Source: Deltaproteobacteria bacterium
GTDB taxonomy: Bacteria > Myxococcota_A > UBA9160 > SZUA-336
Reading direction: 5' to 3'
Assembly: GCA_016875225.1 (NCBI GenBank)
Contig: VGRW01000006.1
Location: 24,426-88,425 of the forward strand
DNA: 64,000 nucleotides
Made by a program: the position numbers and the translations under genes. The notes beneath the pieces are model-generated. The model saw only the letters and a list, made by a program, of their open reading frames with translations. It did not search any database and had not been told where the DNA came from. Every line of letters begins with the position of its first letter. The first letter of the stretch is position 1. This document shows positions 33,697 through 43,331 of the stretch, piece by piece.

Positions 33697-34908
33697 ATGA
33701 GGTTCGGCGTCTTCTACGAGCTGCAGCTGCCCAAGCCCTGGGCACCGGATTCCGAGCACAAGCTGATCCAGGAGGCCATCGCGCAGGTCCAGCTCGCCGA
33801 CCGGATCGGCATCGACTACGCCTGGGCGGTCGAGCACCACTTCCTGGACGAGTACTCCCACTGCTCCGCGTCCGAGGTCTTCCTGACGGCGCTGGCCGCG
33901 AAGACCGAGCGGATCCGGATCGGCTTCGGAATCCGGCAGGTGATCCCGAACTACAACCACCCGTCGCGAACCGCTGAAGCGGTGGCCATGCTCGACCTGG
34001 TCTCGAACGGCCGCGTCGAGTTCGGAATCGGCGAGGGCGCCACGCGCCTCGAGCTGCACGGCTACGGCATCGACGCCAAGCGCAAGCAGGCGATCTCGTT
34101 CGAGGCGGCCGAGCAGATCGCCAACATGATGGTGATGGAGCCGTACCCCGGATATCAGGGCGAGGGATTCTCGATGCCCTGCCGGAACGTCCTGCCCAAG
34201 CCGCTGCAGAAGCCGCACCCGCCGATGTGGCTGGCCTGCACGAACCGCAAGACGATCGAGATCGCGGCTCGAAACGGACTGGGGGCGCTCGCGTTCACGT
34301 TCCTCGACCCGGCCGAGGCCCGCACCTGGGCGGACCTCTACTACTCGATCATCAAGAGCGAGCAGTGCGTACCGCTGGGCCACAGCGTGAACGCGAACAT
34401 CGCGATGGTCGCCGGGTTCTCGCTGCACCACGACGCGGCCGAAGCGCACCGGCGCGGCATGGACGGCTTCGCGTTCTTCCGGTACGCGATCAACGCGCTG
34501 GTCGCGAACGACGCCGTGCCGGGCCGCAGCCGCCTCTGGGAGGAGTACCAGGAGCTCAAGGGCCGCGAGCTGCCGACCATCGGCGCGCCCGGGATCGGCA
34601 CGCCCGCCGACTACCGCGAGCTGGTGAAGGGGTTCGGCGACGTGGGCGTCGACCAGATCATCTTCCTGCAGCAGGGCGGGAAGAACCGCCACGATCACAT
34701 CTGCGAGAGCCTCGATCTGTTCGGCCGCGAGGTGCTGCCGCACTTCGTCGAGGGCCGCGAGGAGCGCGAGGCGCGAAAGGCGCGCGAGCTCGCGCCGCAC
34801 ATCGAGAAGGCGCTGGCGCGAAAGCGCCGGATGCCCGCGCTCTCCGACGCCGAGATCCCGGTGGTCAAGGCCTCGCGCGAGCGCGAGGCGTTCTACTACA
34901 AAGAATGA
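33697..34908 (+). CDS. LLM-class flavin-dependent oxidoreductase
   Basis: 403 residues. Bacterial luciferase-like TIM barrel: 'RFGVFYELQLPKPW', 'YAWAVEHHFLDEYSH', 'TERIRIGFGIRQVIPNYNHP' as short blocks, and 'VEFGIGEGATRLE'. Members use reduced FMN or F420 for monooxygenation or dehydrogenation. The 'EHHFLDEYSHC' block is typical of luciferase-like FMN monooxygenases. Downstream it overlaps the menE stop by 13 bp on the opposite strand. Reaction unknown; pairing with the divergent Baeyer-Villiger-like enzyme suggests one oxidative pathway. Confidence 0.87.
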   Translation: MRFGVFYELQLPKPWAPDSEHKLIQEAIAQVQLADRIGIDYAWAVEHHFLDEYSHCSASEVFLTALAAKTERIRIGFGIRQVIPNYNHPSRTAEAVAMLDLVSNGRVEFGIGEGATRLELHGYGIDAKRKQAISFEAAEQIANMMVMEPYPGYQGEGFSMPCRNVLPKPLQKPHPPMWLACTNRKTIEIAARNGLGALAFTFLDPAEARTWADLYYSIIKSEQCVPLGHSVNANIAMVAGFSLHHDAAEAHRRGMDGFAFFRYAINALVANDAVPGRSRLWEEYQELKGRELPTIGAPGIGTPADYRELVKGFGDVGVDQIIFLQQGGKNRHDHICESLDLFGREVLPHFVEGREEREARKARELAPHIEKALARKRRMPALSDAEIPVVKASREREAFYYKE

Positions 34909-36383
34909 GCGTGATCGCCGCGCGCCTGCTCTGCTAGCTCTCGCCTCACCAGCTTGCCGCTCGCGTTTCGCGGCAGCTCGCGCACGAAGCGCCAGCTGCG
35001 CGGCAGCTTGTAGCTCGCGAGGCGCGCGCGCGCGAACGACTCGAGGTCCGCCGCGCCCGCGACCGCGCCGGGCGCGAGCACGACCCAGGCGGCGACGCGC
35101 TGGCCGTAGTCGGGATCGGGCAGGCCCGCGACCGCGACCTCGATCACGTCCGGGTGCTCGGCGAGCGCGGCCTCGACCTCCGCCGGGTGCACGTTCTCTC
35201 CTCCCGTGACCAGCATGTCGTCCGCGCGACCCACCACCGCGAGACCTCCGAGGGAATCGCGAACGCCGAGGTCGCCGGTGTGGAGCCAGCCGTCGGCCAG
35301 CGCTCGCGCGCTCGCTTCGGGATTGCGCCAGTAGCCGGGAGTGACGGTCGCGCCGCGCACGAGGATCTCGCCGGGGGTGCCGTCGGGAAGCTCGGCGCCG
35401 AGCTCGTCGCAGATGCGAACCTCGACGCCGAAGAGCGGCCGCAATCCGCCCCCATCGCTGCGCAACGGCGCTCCGGGCGGAAGCGTCGCGACCTGCGAGG
35501 CGGCCTCCGAGAGGCCGTAGGTCGGCAGCACCGGCCAGCCGGTCTTCGCCGCACGCTCGAGCAGCGGGGCGGGCGCGGCCGCGCCGCCGAGCAGGATCGC
35601 GCGAAGCGACGCGGGCGGCGCAGCCTCGCCGCGCACGTCGAGAACGCGCGCGAGCATGGTCGGCACGAAGGAGACGAGCGAGATCGCGTCCGAATCGAGC
35701 GCGCGCGAGACCTCGAGCGGGTCGAAGCGCTCGTGCAGCACCACCGCGCTTCCTGCGAGCGTGCTGCGCACGAGGATCGCGAGCCCGCCGACGTGGAAGA
35801 GCGGCAGCGTCGCCAGCCAGCGGTCCGCCGGAAGCGCACCCAGGTGCAGGATCGAGCCGATCGCGCTCGCGAGCAGATTTCCGAAGCTGAGCACGACGCC
35901 CTTCGCATCGCCGCTGGTGCCGGAGGTGAAGATCAGGGCCGCGGGATGCGCCGGATCCAGATCCGCGGGAGGCGCAGCCGCGGAGCCCTGCGCGAGCTCG
36001 GACGAGCTCACCGCGCGCAAGCTCGCAGAGAGCGCGGTGACCGCGTGCGCGGCCGCGGCGACGGTCGGTTCGTCGGCGTGCACGAGCAGGTGCGCGCCGG
36101 CATGGTCGAGCTGGCGCGCGTGCTCGGCCGGGGTGAGACGCGCGTTCAGCGGCACCAGCACGACGCGCGCGCGAGCCGCCGCGTGCAGCCACTCGACGAA
36201 GGCCGGGTCGTTGCCGAAGAGCGCGCCGACGCGATCTCCCGGTGCGCACCCCCGGGCGCGCAGCGCGCCCGCGCGCCGCTCCGCGCGCGCGTTCAGCTCG
36301 CCGTAGGAGATCCGCGCGCCGCGCGCCTCGAGCGCGAGCGCGTCCGGAGTTCGAGCCGCGCGCTCCCAGAGCCAGGGCTTCAC
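34896..36383 (-). CDS. menE: O-succinylbenzoate-CoA ligase
   Basis: 495 residues from GTG 36383, overlapping the menC stop (GTGA). ANL-superfamily ligase: 'FTSGTSGDAKGVVLS' P-loop near 160, 'PTYGLSEAASQV' near 290, 'WLHTGDLG' near 370 and 'NASGKLVRREL' at the C-terminus with the catalytic lysine. Sequence alone could fit several acid-CoA ligases; the last place in an otherwise complete men operon makes MenE the firm call. Converts o-succinylbenzoate to its CoA thioester for MenB. Confidence 0.9.
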   Translation of the reverse strand: MKPWLWERAARTPDALALEARGARISYGELNARAERRAGALRARGCAPGDRVGALFGNDPAFVEWLHAAARARVVLVPLNARLTPAEHARQLDHAGAHLLVHADEPTVAAAAHAVTALSASLRAVSSSELAQGSAAAPPADLDPAHPAALIFTSGTSGDAKGVVLSFGNLLASAIGSILHLGALPADRWLATLPLFHVGGLAILVRSTLAGSAVVLHERFDPLEVSRALDSDAISLVSFVPTMLARVLDVRGEAAPPASLRAILLGGAAAPAPLLERAAKTGWPVLPTYGLSEAASQVATLPPGAPLRSDGGGLRPLFGVEVRICDELGAELPDGTPGEILVRGATVTPGYWRNPEASARALADGWLHTGDLGVRDSLGGLAVVGRADDMLVTGGENVHPAEVEAALAEHPDVIEVAVAGLPDPDYGQRVAAWVVLAPGAVAGAADLESFARARLASYKLPRSWRFVRELPRNASGKLVRRELAEQARGDHAHSL

Positions 36384-37513
36384 GCCGCCACCTCGAGCGG
36401 GACGCCGTCGCTGCAGGACGCGAGCCTCGCGTCGTCGAGAACGACGCCGAGCCCGGGCGTGCGCGACAGCGCGACCTCGCCGCGCACGACGACCGGGACG
36501 TCTGCGAGATCGCGCGCGAGCAGGTCGCCGGTCGCGAGACCGCAGGCGAGCAGCGGCTCCGGCAGGGCCGCTGCGACCGCGAGAGCCGCGGCCCGCGCGA
36601 CCGCGCCGTCGAGAAGCGTGGTCGCGAACGCCGCGAGGCCCGCGGATCGAGCTCTCGCGGCCGCGGCGAGCGCGTCCGTCGCTCCTCCGAGCGCGCTCGG
36701 CTTGAGCACGATCACGTCGGCGGCGCGGAGCCGGAGCACGCGCTCGAGCGAGTCGGGGTCGACGGCCGACTCGTCGGCCGCGATCCGGATCGGCGAGCGA
36801 TCGCGAAGCGACGCGAGCGCCGCGAGCGCGGCCGCGGGCACCGGCTGCTCGACCAGCTCGATCGCGAACGGCGCCAGCCGCTCGAGCGCCTCGAGCGCGC
36901 GCGCTGCGTCGGGAAAGATTCCGTTCGCGTCGAGCCGCAGGAGAATCCCGCTTCCGAGGGATTCGCGCGCGGCCGCGACGCGCTCGAGCTCGCGCTCGAA
37001 CGGGCCCGCGCCGAGCTTCAGCTTCGCGCAGGTGAAGCCCGCGTCTCGCGCGACACGCGCGGATTCGACGAGCTCGTCCAGCGTGCGGCCGCGGAGCAGC
37101 GCCGAGACGGAGACCGTGTCTCGCATCGCCCGTCCGCAGCGACGCGCGAGCAGCTCGGCGACCGGAATGCCCTGGGCCTGCGCCTCCAGGTCGAGGAGCG
37201 CGCTGTCGAGCGCGCCGCGCGCGCACGGCGCGAATGCCCCGAGCGCCGCGGCGCGCGAGCGCAGTGCGGCCGGCTCGCGCGGATCACAGCCGAGCGCGAG
37301 TCCGGCCAGCGCGGGAAGAATCGCGCGCGCGGCCTGGTGCGATTCGAGCCCGAAGCCCGCGATCGGCGTGGCCTCGCCCAGGCCCACGCGTCCGTCGTCG
37401 CACTCGAGCACGAGCAGGGCGCCGCGGCGGACCTCGATCGTCTCGTGCGCGGTCGCGAGCGGCGCGCGCAGCGGAAGCGCGATCGGGTACACGCGCGCGC
37501 GCGCGATCTTCAC
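36380..37513 (-). CDS. menC: o-Succinylbenzoate synthase
   Basis: 377 residues, enolase superfamily. Catalytic KxK is seen in 'CAKLKLGAG' (~165), the metal ligands are Asp in 'LDANG' (~195), Glu in 'ELVEQP' (~220) and Asp in 'ADESA' (~245), and the second base is Lys in 'VLKPSALGG' (~270). Dehydrates SHCHC to o-succinylbenzoate. The barrel is unusually alanine-rich, in line with the GC content. Overlaps menA upstream and menE downstream by 4 bp each. Confidence 0.92.
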   Translation of the reverse strand: MKIARARVYPIALPLRAPLATAHETIEVRRGALLVLECDDGRVGLGEATPIAGFGLESHQAARAILPALAGLALGCDPREPAALRSRAAALGAFAPCARGALDSALLDLEAQAQGIPVAELLARRCGRAMRDTVSVSALLRGRTLDELVESARVARDAGFTCAKLKLGAGPFERELERVAAARESLGSGILLRLDANGIFPDAARALEALERLAPFAIELVEQPVPAAALAALASLRDRSPIRIAADESAVDPDSLERVLRLRAADVIVLKPSALGGATDALAAAARARSAGLAAFATTLLDGAVARAAALAVAAALPEPLLACGLATGDLLARDLADVPVVVRGEVALSRTPGLGVVLDDARLASCSDGVPLEVAA

Positions 37514-38433
37514 GCCGCGGCCCAGAGCGCGGCCCCGAGCGCGACCCCGAACAGCGCGGTGAGCCGCGCGGTTCGCGCCAGCAGCGGATTCAGCGCCTCG
37601 CCGCTCGCCCCGGCGCGAAGCGAGCCCGCGATCGCCAGCGCCTCGGGTGCGAGCACGAGCGGAAACAGGGCGGCCACACCTGCCTGCGGCGCGGACGCCA
37701 GCGCGGGCAGCGCGGCGAAGGCGAGCGCGAGCAGCGCGATCGGCCAGATGCGCGCGGCCCGTTCGCTGCTGCGCACCGCGAGCGTGCGCTTTCCGGCGCG
37801 CGCATCGCCCTCGCGGTCGCGCAGGTTGTTCAGCGCCAGGATCGCGGTCGCCAGCGCTCCGATCGGCACCGAAGCGGCGAGCGCGAGGAGGCTCGGCTCA
37901 CCGGCCTGGACGAAGTGCGAGCCCGCCACGCCCACCACGCCGAAGAACGCGAACACCGCGACGTCTCCCAGCCCGTGGTAGGCCAGCGGCCACGGTCCGC
38001 CCGTGTAGCCCCAGGCGGCGAGCAGCGCGAGCGCACCGGCGAGCAAGATCGGCCAGCCGCCCGCGGCGACCAGCCCGACACCGGAAAGCGTCGCCGCGGC
38101 GAGCACGCTCGCGAGCCCGAGCCGGAGCGCCCGCGGCGAGAGCAGTCCGAGCTGCGCGGCGCGAGGCGGGCCGAGCCGCGCGCCCGAATCCGTGCCGCGC
38201 TCGAAGTCGAACACGTCGTTCGCCAGATTCGCGGCGAGCTGCAGGAGCAGCGCGGTGGCGAAGCAGAGCGCCGCGAGTCCGAGCCGCGCGCGGCCCTCCA
38301 CCGCGGCCACGCCGGTTCCCGCCGCGATCGGCGCGAGCGCCGCGGGAAGCGTGCGCGGGCGCGAGGCGAGCCACCACGCGCCGAACGATCCGGCGCGCGG
38401 AAGGCTCGGCGCGCTCGAGGCCGGCGCGCTCAT
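37510..38433 (-). CDS. menA: 1,4-Dihydroxy-2-naphthoate polyprenyltransferase
   Basis: 307 residues, UbiA-type membrane prenyltransferase with eight or nine hydrophobic segments. The first Asp-rich motif is 'NDVFDFERGTD' (~75), the second 'NNLRDREGDARAGKRTLAV' (~210), both typical of MenA. N-terminal 'WWLASRPRTLPAALAP' is the MenA hallmark. Attaches the isoprenoid chain to DHNA at the inner membrane. Starts 1 bp after the menB stop and overlaps menC. Confidence 0.93.
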   Translation of the reverse strand: MSAPASSAPSLPRAGSFGAWWLASRPRTLPAALAPIAAGTGVAAVEGRARLGLAALCFATALLLQLAANLANDVFDFERGTDSGARLGPPRAAQLGLLSPRALRLGLASVLAAATLSGVGLVAAGGWPILLAGALALLAAWGYTGGPWPLAYHGLGDVAVFAFFGVVGVAGSHFVQAGEPSLLALAASVPIGALATAILALNNLRDREGDARAGKRTLAVRSSERAARIWPIALLALAFAALPALASAPQAGVAALFPLVLAPEALAIAGSLRAGASGEALNPLLARTARLTALFGVALGAALWAAA

Positions 38434-38434
38434 C

Positions 38435-39280
38435 TCACGGTCGCCACGGGAAGCGCGCGAAGTCGGGCTTGCGCTTCTGCACGTAGGCGTTGCGGCCCTC
38501 CTGGGCCTCCTCGGTCATGTAGAACAGCAGCGTCGCGTTTCCCGCCAGCTCCTGGATTCCCGCCTGGCCGTCGCAGTCCGCGTTGAACGCCGACTTCAGG
38601 CAGCGGATCGCCAGCGGGCTGTGCTCGAGGATCCGCCGCGCCCACTCGACGCCGGCGCTCTCGAGATCGGCGAGCGGGACGACCTTGTTCACCAGTCCCA
38701 TCTCGCGCGCCTCCTGCGCGTCGTACTGCTCGCACAGGTACCAGATCTCGCGCGCCTTCTTCTGGCCGACGATTCGCGCCAGGTACGAAGAGCCGAAGCC
38801 CCCGTCGAACGAGCCCACGCGCGGACCGGTCTGGCCGAAGCGCGCGTTCTCGGCCGCGATCGTCAGGTCGCAGACGATGTGCAGCACGTGGCCGCCGCCG
38901 ATCGCGTAGCCCGCGACCAACGCGATCACCGGCTTGGGCATCGAGCGGATCAGCTTCTGCAGATCGAGCACGTTGAGCCGCGGCACGCCGTCGTCGCCGA
39001 CGTAGCCGGCGTCCCCGCGCACGCGCTGATCGCCGCCCGAGCAGAACGCGTCCGGCCCTTCGCCGGTGAAGAGCACGCAGCCCACCTCGGGGTCCTCGCG
39101 CACGCGGGAGAAGGCGTCGATCAGCTCGAAGAGCGTCTTGGGCCGGAAGGCGTTTCGCACCTCGGGCCGGCAGATCGTGATCTTGGCGATTCCCTCGGCC
39201 TGCTCGTATTTCACGTCGTCGTAGCGGCGGATCAGCTTCCAGTCGGGCAGGCGGGAGGGCGTCGGGGGCGTCTGGGACAT
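38435..39280 (-). CDS. menB: 1,4-Dihydroxy-2-naphthoyl-CoA synthase
   Basis: 281 residues, crotonase fold. '[15 protein letters not shown]', '[15 protein letters not shown]' (oxyanion hole) and '[13 protein letters not shown]' are MenB signatures, followed by '[18 protein letters not shown]' with the conserved Asp and '[10 protein letters not shown]' at the C-terminus. Closes the second ring of the naphthoquinone from o-succinylbenzoyl-CoA. An 18-bp gap separates it from menH, the largest gap in the operon, with a GGAG ribosome-binding site in it. Confidence 0.95.
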   Translation of the reverse strand: MSQTPPTPSRLPDWKLIRRYDDVKYEQAEGIAKITICRPEVRNAFRPKTLFELIDAFSRVREDPEVGCVLFTGEGPDAFCSGGDQRVRGDAGYVGDDGVPRLNVLDLQKLIRSMPKPVIALVAGYAIGGGHVLHIVCDLTIAAENARFGQTGPRVGSFDGGFGSSYLARIVGQKKAREIWYLCEQYDAQEAREMGLVNKVVPLADLESAGVEWARRILEHSPLAIRCLKSAFNADCDGQAGIQELAGNATLLFYMTEEAQEGRNAYVQKRKPDFARFPWRP

Positions 39281-39298
39281 CGGAATTCTCCTCGGATC

Positions 39299-40138
39299 TC
39301 AGGGATCGTGGTGGGTCTGCAACAGAAACTCGGTCGTCACGGCGAGGAACGCGGCCGGGTTCTCGATCTGTGCGGCGTGGCCGGCGTCGGGAATCGCGGC
39401 GACGCGAGCATCCGGCAGTCGCGCGGCCAGGTCGTGCGCGATCGCGCGGAACTTCGCGTCCTCCGCGCCGTGCACGAGCAGGACCGGAAGCGCGAGCCGC
39501 GCGAGATCCTCGTGCAGCGCCGGCTGCACGCCGGTGCCCAGGCCGCGAAGCGAGCCGGCCAGCCCGGCCGCGGAGTTCGAAAGCCGCTGCACTCGCGACT
39601 CGGCCAGAAAGCGCTCGCCCAGCCGCGCCTGCGACGCGAAGAGCGGATTGGCCATCCAGCGCTCGACGAAGGCGGGGACGCCAAAGCGCAGGATCTCGTC
39701 TGCCAGCCGATCGTCGGCCTCGCGGCGGGCCGCGCGCTCCGCCTCCTGCTCGAGCCCCGCGGATGCGCCCACCAGCACGAGCGCGCGCACGCGCTCGGGA
39801 TACGTGCAGGCGAAGCCGAGCGCCACGCGCCCGCCCATCGAGTAGCCGAGCAGCGCGGCGCGCGGCATTCGCTCGGCGTCGAGGATCGCGGCGAGATCCG
39901 CGCAGGTGCGTTCCAGGGCGTACAGCTTCGGATCCTCCGGCGCGTCGGAGCGGCCGTGCCCGAGCAGATCCACCGCGAGCGTGCCGAGGCCGTGGTCGCG
40001 CAGACCCTGCGCGACCGCGTCGAGCGTGCGAACCGAGCCGGTGAAGCCGTGCAGGAGCACCACCTGCGGGTCCAGATCGTCGCGCTCGTAGGCGAGCGCG
40101 TAGGACCCGCGCGAGATCCGGCGCGAGAGCGCGCTCAT
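39299..40138 (-). CDS. menH: SHCHC synthase, alpha/beta hydrolase
   Basis: 279 residues, alpha/beta-hydrolase fold. Nucleophile elbow 'LGYSMGGRVAL' with Ser near 97, oxyanion 'LLHGFTGS' near 30, Asp in 'HGAEDAKF' and His in 'DAGHAAQIENP'. In MenH the serine triad eliminates pyruvate from SEPHCHC. The fold alone is not specific; ATGA overlap with menD and the operon settle it. Confidence 0.9.
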   Translation of the reverse strand: MSALSRRISRGSYALAYERDDLDPQVVLLHGFTGSVRTLDAVAQGLRDHGLGTLAVDLLGHGRSDAPEDPKLYALERTCADLAAILDAERMPRAALLGYSMGGRVALGFACTYPERVRALVLVGASAGLEQEAERAARREADDRLADEILRFGVPAFVERWMANPLFASQARLGERFLAESRVQRLSNSAAGLAGSLRGLGTGVQPALHEDLARLALPVLLVHGAEDAKFRAIAHDLAARLPDARVAAIPDAGHAAQIENPAAFLAVTTEFLLQTHHDP

Positions 40139-41937
40139 CGGGGCGAGTCTCCGTCGACGGCGTTCGCGGCCGCGGCCCAGAGCGCGCGGTGGTGTGCGAC
40201 GTTCGCTCCGCGGTCGACGCGTAGCTCGAGCACCTGCAGGCCGCCCTCGCTGCGCGCGCGGTCGAGCTCGGCCTCGAGCTCGTCGCGCTTCGACACCCGC
40301 GCGTGTCGGCCGCCGCCGAAGGCCGTGAGCTCGGCGAGATCGACGCCGTGCGGCAGGGCGAAGAGCCGCTCGAAGTCGGCGTCCTCGCCGTAGGCCGCCA
40401 CGGGCAGGTAGGAGAAAATTCCGCCGCCGTCGTCGTTCACGACCAGGAACGTGGTCGATAGGCCGAGCCTTCGCGCGGCGAGCAGCCCGCCGGCGTCGTG
40501 CAGGAAGGCGAGGTCGCCGATCAGGCACGCGAGCGGCGCGTCGGATGCCGCGGCCGCGCCTAGCGCTGCGCTGGTGATTCCGTCGATGCCGTTCGCGCCG
40601 CGGCTCGCGAGCACGCGCAGCGGCGCGGCGCGCGGCGCGAGGAATCCGTCGAGGTCGCGGATCGACATGCTGTTCGACGCGAAGATCGTTCCGCCCGCGG
40701 GCCAGCTCGCTCCGAGCACGCGCGCTGCGCCGGGCGCGAAGAGCTCGGGCTCGGCGGCGATGCCCGCGGCGAGCGCGCGCTGTGCGCGAGCCTCGGCGGC
40801 GACGAAGTCCGCGAGCCAGCTTCCGGGTCCGGCGCCGGTCCGCGGCTCGAGCGCGTCGGCGAGCTCGGCGCAGAGCCGCGCCGGCTCTGCGCGCGCGATC
40901 TCGGCCGCGTGGTGCGCGGGGTCGCGGAACGCCTGTTCGGAATCGACGATGCGCAGCTCGGTGCCCGGCGAGCGCTCGATCCAGGTCGCGGTGCCCTTGC
41001 TGGTCGGAGCCGCTCCGAAGCGAAGCACGAGCTCGGGCGCGTGCTCCGCGGCGAAGCGCTCCGCGCGAAGGATCGAGTCGTAGGCGCCGAGCAGCGGCGC
41101 GCGCGCGACGTGTGCGCCGCCGCGGAGTCCGGATGCGGCGTCGGCGAGGATCGGCCAGCCGAGCGCGCGCGAGAGCCGCGCGAGCTCGACGCCGAGCGCC
41201 GCGCTGCACTCGCTGGCGCCGACGATCAGCACGCCGCGGCGCGACGCCGCAAGCTCCGCCGCCCAGCGACGCACCAGCGCCGGATCGGGCGCGCGCTCCG
41301 CGGGCGAGACGCGCAGGTACGGCCCGCGATCGCGGCCGTGCAGCCCTGGCTCATCTGCGAGTGCGGCCAGCGCCTCGCGGTCGGCCGGATCGGTCCTGGG
41401 ATCGAGCGGCTCGCGCAGCGGAACGTTCAGGTGCACCGGGCCGGCGGGCGGTCCGCCGGCCACGGCGACGGCTCGGGCCGCGGTCGCGCGGAGCTGGCGC
41501 AGCAGAGCGGCGTTCGGCTCGGGAAGCGGCAGCTCCGCGAACCAGCGCACGTGTGATCCAAACAGGCGCTGCTGGTCGATCGTCTGCGCCGCCCCCCAGT
41601 CGCGAAGCTCGGGCGGACGGTCCGCGGTGAGCGCGATCAGCGGAGCCTGCGCGAGGTTCGCTTCGACCAGCGCGGGCAGGAAGTTCGCGGCCGCCGTTCC
41701 GGAGCTACACAGAACCGCGACGGGCGCGCCGCTCGCCTTCGCAAGCCCGAGCGCGAAGAAGCCGGCCGAGCGCTCGTCCAGATGTGTGCGAACGCGAAGC
41801 GCAGGCGTGCGGGCCGCGGCGATCGCGAGCGGAGCGGAGCGCGAGCCCGGGCAGACGCAGACCTCGCGCACGCCCGCGCGAGCGAGCTCGTCGAAGAGCG
41901 CCAGCGCGAAGGCGATGTTTCGGTTGGGGGCGCTCAA
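40135..41937 (-). CDS. menD: SEPHCHC synthase (MenD), TTG start
   Basis: 600 residues. I place the start at TTG 41937, which overlaps the menF stop as TTGA; no ATG or GTG lies near the conserved N-terminus. N-terminal 'CVCPGSRSAPLA' is the MenD hallmark, followed by 'LDERSAGFFALGLAK' and 'TADRPPELRDWGAAQTIDQ' in short blocks. The C-terminal thiamine-diphosphate region has 'GDLAFLHDAGGL' and 'NDDGGGIFSYLP'. Joins isochorismate and 2-oxoglutarate. Fourth gene of the operon counting merR. Confidence 0.94.
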   Translation of the reverse strand: MSAPNRNIAFALALFDELARAGVREVCVCPGSRSAPLAIAAARTPALRVRTHLDERSAGFFALGLAKASGAPVAVLCSSGTAAANFLPALVEANLAQAPLIALTADRPPELRDWGAAQTIDQQRLFGSHVRWFAELPLPEPNAALLRQLRATAARAVAVAGGPPAGPVHLNVPLREPLDPRTDPADREALAALADEPGLHGRDRGPYLRVSPAERAPDPALVRRWAAELAASRRGVLIVGASECSAALGVELARLSRALGWPILADAASGLRGGAHVARAPLLGAYDSILRAERFAAEHAPELVLRFGAAPTSKGTATWIERSPGTELRIVDSEQAFRDPAHHAAEIARAEPARLCAELADALEPRTGAGPGSWLADFVAAEARAQRALAAGIAAEPELFAPGAARVLGASWPAGGTIFASNSMSIRDLDGFLAPRAAPLRVLASRGANGIDGITSAALGAAAASDAPLACLIGDLAFLHDAGGLLAARRLGLSTTFLVVNDDGGGIFSYLPVAAYGEDADFERLFALPHGVDLAELTAFGGGRHARVSKRDELEAELDRARSEGGLQVLELRVDRGANVAHHRALWAAAANAVDGDSPR

Positions 41938-43331
41938 AGCTCGACCAGCGCGGGAAGCGTCGCGCGCAGCTTCAGGCTGGTCTCGGCGAGCTCGGCGCGC
42001 GGCACCGAACGGCCCACGACCCCCGCTCCCGCGAGCAGCGTCGCGCGCTCGCCGCGAAGCAGCGCGCAGCGCAGCGCCACCACGAGCTCTCCCTGCCCCT
42101 GGCTGCCCAGCCAGCCGACCGAGCCCGCGTACCAGCCGCGTTCGAGCTGCTCGTGCTCCGCGATGAACTCGCGCGCGGCCGCGCGCGGCGCGCCGCAGGT
42201 CGCGGGGGTGGGGTGGAGCCGCGCCGCCAGGCGAAGCAGGGCGCTTTCGGTGCCGCCGCGGAGCTCGCCCTCGAACGGAGTGTGCAGATGCTGGATCGAG
42301 CCCAGGCGAAGGATCTCCGGCGCCTCGGGCGCGTCGAGTCGCGTGCAGAGCGGCTGCAGCGTCTCGGCGAGCGCTCTGCGCACGATCGCGTGCTCCTCCT
42401 GCTCCTTCTTGCTCTCGCGCAGCTCCTGCGCGCTGCGCTCGTCTTCTTCGGGGGTGCGGCCGCGCGGTGCGGAGCCGGCCAGAGCGCTCGCGCGGAGCCT
42501 CGCGCCGTCGCGCTCGAGCAGGAGCTCGGGCGTAGCACCGACGAAGCAGGCGTCGCCGTGGCCGACGGCGAAGAGGCTGCAGTCGGGATGATCGGCGCGC
42601 AGGCGCGCGAGGACCTGCTCCGGCGCGAAGCCGGAGTGTCGCGACAGCTCGCAGGAGCGCGCGAGCACGACCTTCTCGAGCTCGCCGCGCAGTATCGCTG
42701 CGAGCGCCCGCGATACCCCCGCCTCGTAGGCCTCCGGGGCGCGATCGGCACAGGCGCTGAAGCCGAGCGCTCCGCGCGTGCCCGCGGGCGCGGGTGGCCG
42801 CGGCGAGCACGAGGCGGTCGCGAGGATCGCGGCGACGCGGGCTTCGAGCTCCGCCGCGTCGGCGCCGGGCGCCACCTCGACCGACGCCGTTGCGAGAGCG
42901 GTCCCGTCCGAGATCGCGACCGCGAGCTCGGGCAGGACGAACGAGAGCGCGGGCCAGCCGCCCCATACACCGCCCGGTGGCGCGTCGGCGAAGGCGAAGC
43001 CGCCGACGAGCTTCGGCGCGGACGCGAGCACGGCGGCGCTGACGCTCTCGGCTGCGGCCGCGCGCAGTCGTGCGAAGAGCGCATCGCTCTGCTCGGCCGC
43101 GCGCGCGAAGCGATCCTCGCCTTCGCTCGCGATCGCAGCGCACGCTCCGACCGCAGCGAGCCCGACACCGCGTCCGGGGCGCTCGAGCAGGAAGCGCGCG
43201 CCAGTCGCGGCGGCGAACAGCGCGAGCAGGTCGCGCGCCGCCACGCGCTCGGTCCAGCTCGCGACGAGGTGCTCTCCGCGCGCGCTCGCCTCGGCGCACA
43301 CGGCGCGAAGATGCGACGCGCGCCGGCTCAT
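41934..43331 (-). CDS. menF: Isochorismate synthase
   Basis: 465 residues, chorismate-binding fold. Signatures: 'RGELEKVVLARS' (~215), 'SALAGSAPRGRTPEED' (~275), 'KEQEEHAIV' (~300), 'HPTPATCGAPR' (~350) and 'GWLGSQGQGE' near 390. These are typical of MenF/EntC-type isochorismate synthases. Converts chorismate to isochorismate, the entry step. ATG overlaps the menG stop (ATGA). Confidence 0.93.
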   Translation of the reverse strand: MSRRASHLRAVCAEASARGEHLVASWTERVAARDLLALFAAATGARFLLERPGRGVGLAAVGACAAIASEGEDRFARAAEQSDALFARLRAAAAESVSAAVLASAPKLVGGFAFADAPPGGVWGGWPALSFVLPELAVAISDGTALATASVEVAPGADAAELEARVAAILATASCSPRPPAPAGTRGALGFSACADRAPEAYEAGVSRALAAILRGELEKVVLARSCELSRHSGFAPEQVLARLRADHPDCSLFAVGHGDACFVGATPELLLERDGARLRASALAGSAPRGRTPEEDERSAQELRESKKEQEEHAIVRRALAETLQPLCTRLDAPEAPEILRLGSIQHLHTPFEGELRGGTESALLRLAARLHPTPATCGAPRAAAREFIAEHEQLERGWYAGSVGWLGSQGQGELVVALRCALLRGERATLLAGAGVVGRSVPRAELAETSLKLRATLPALVEL

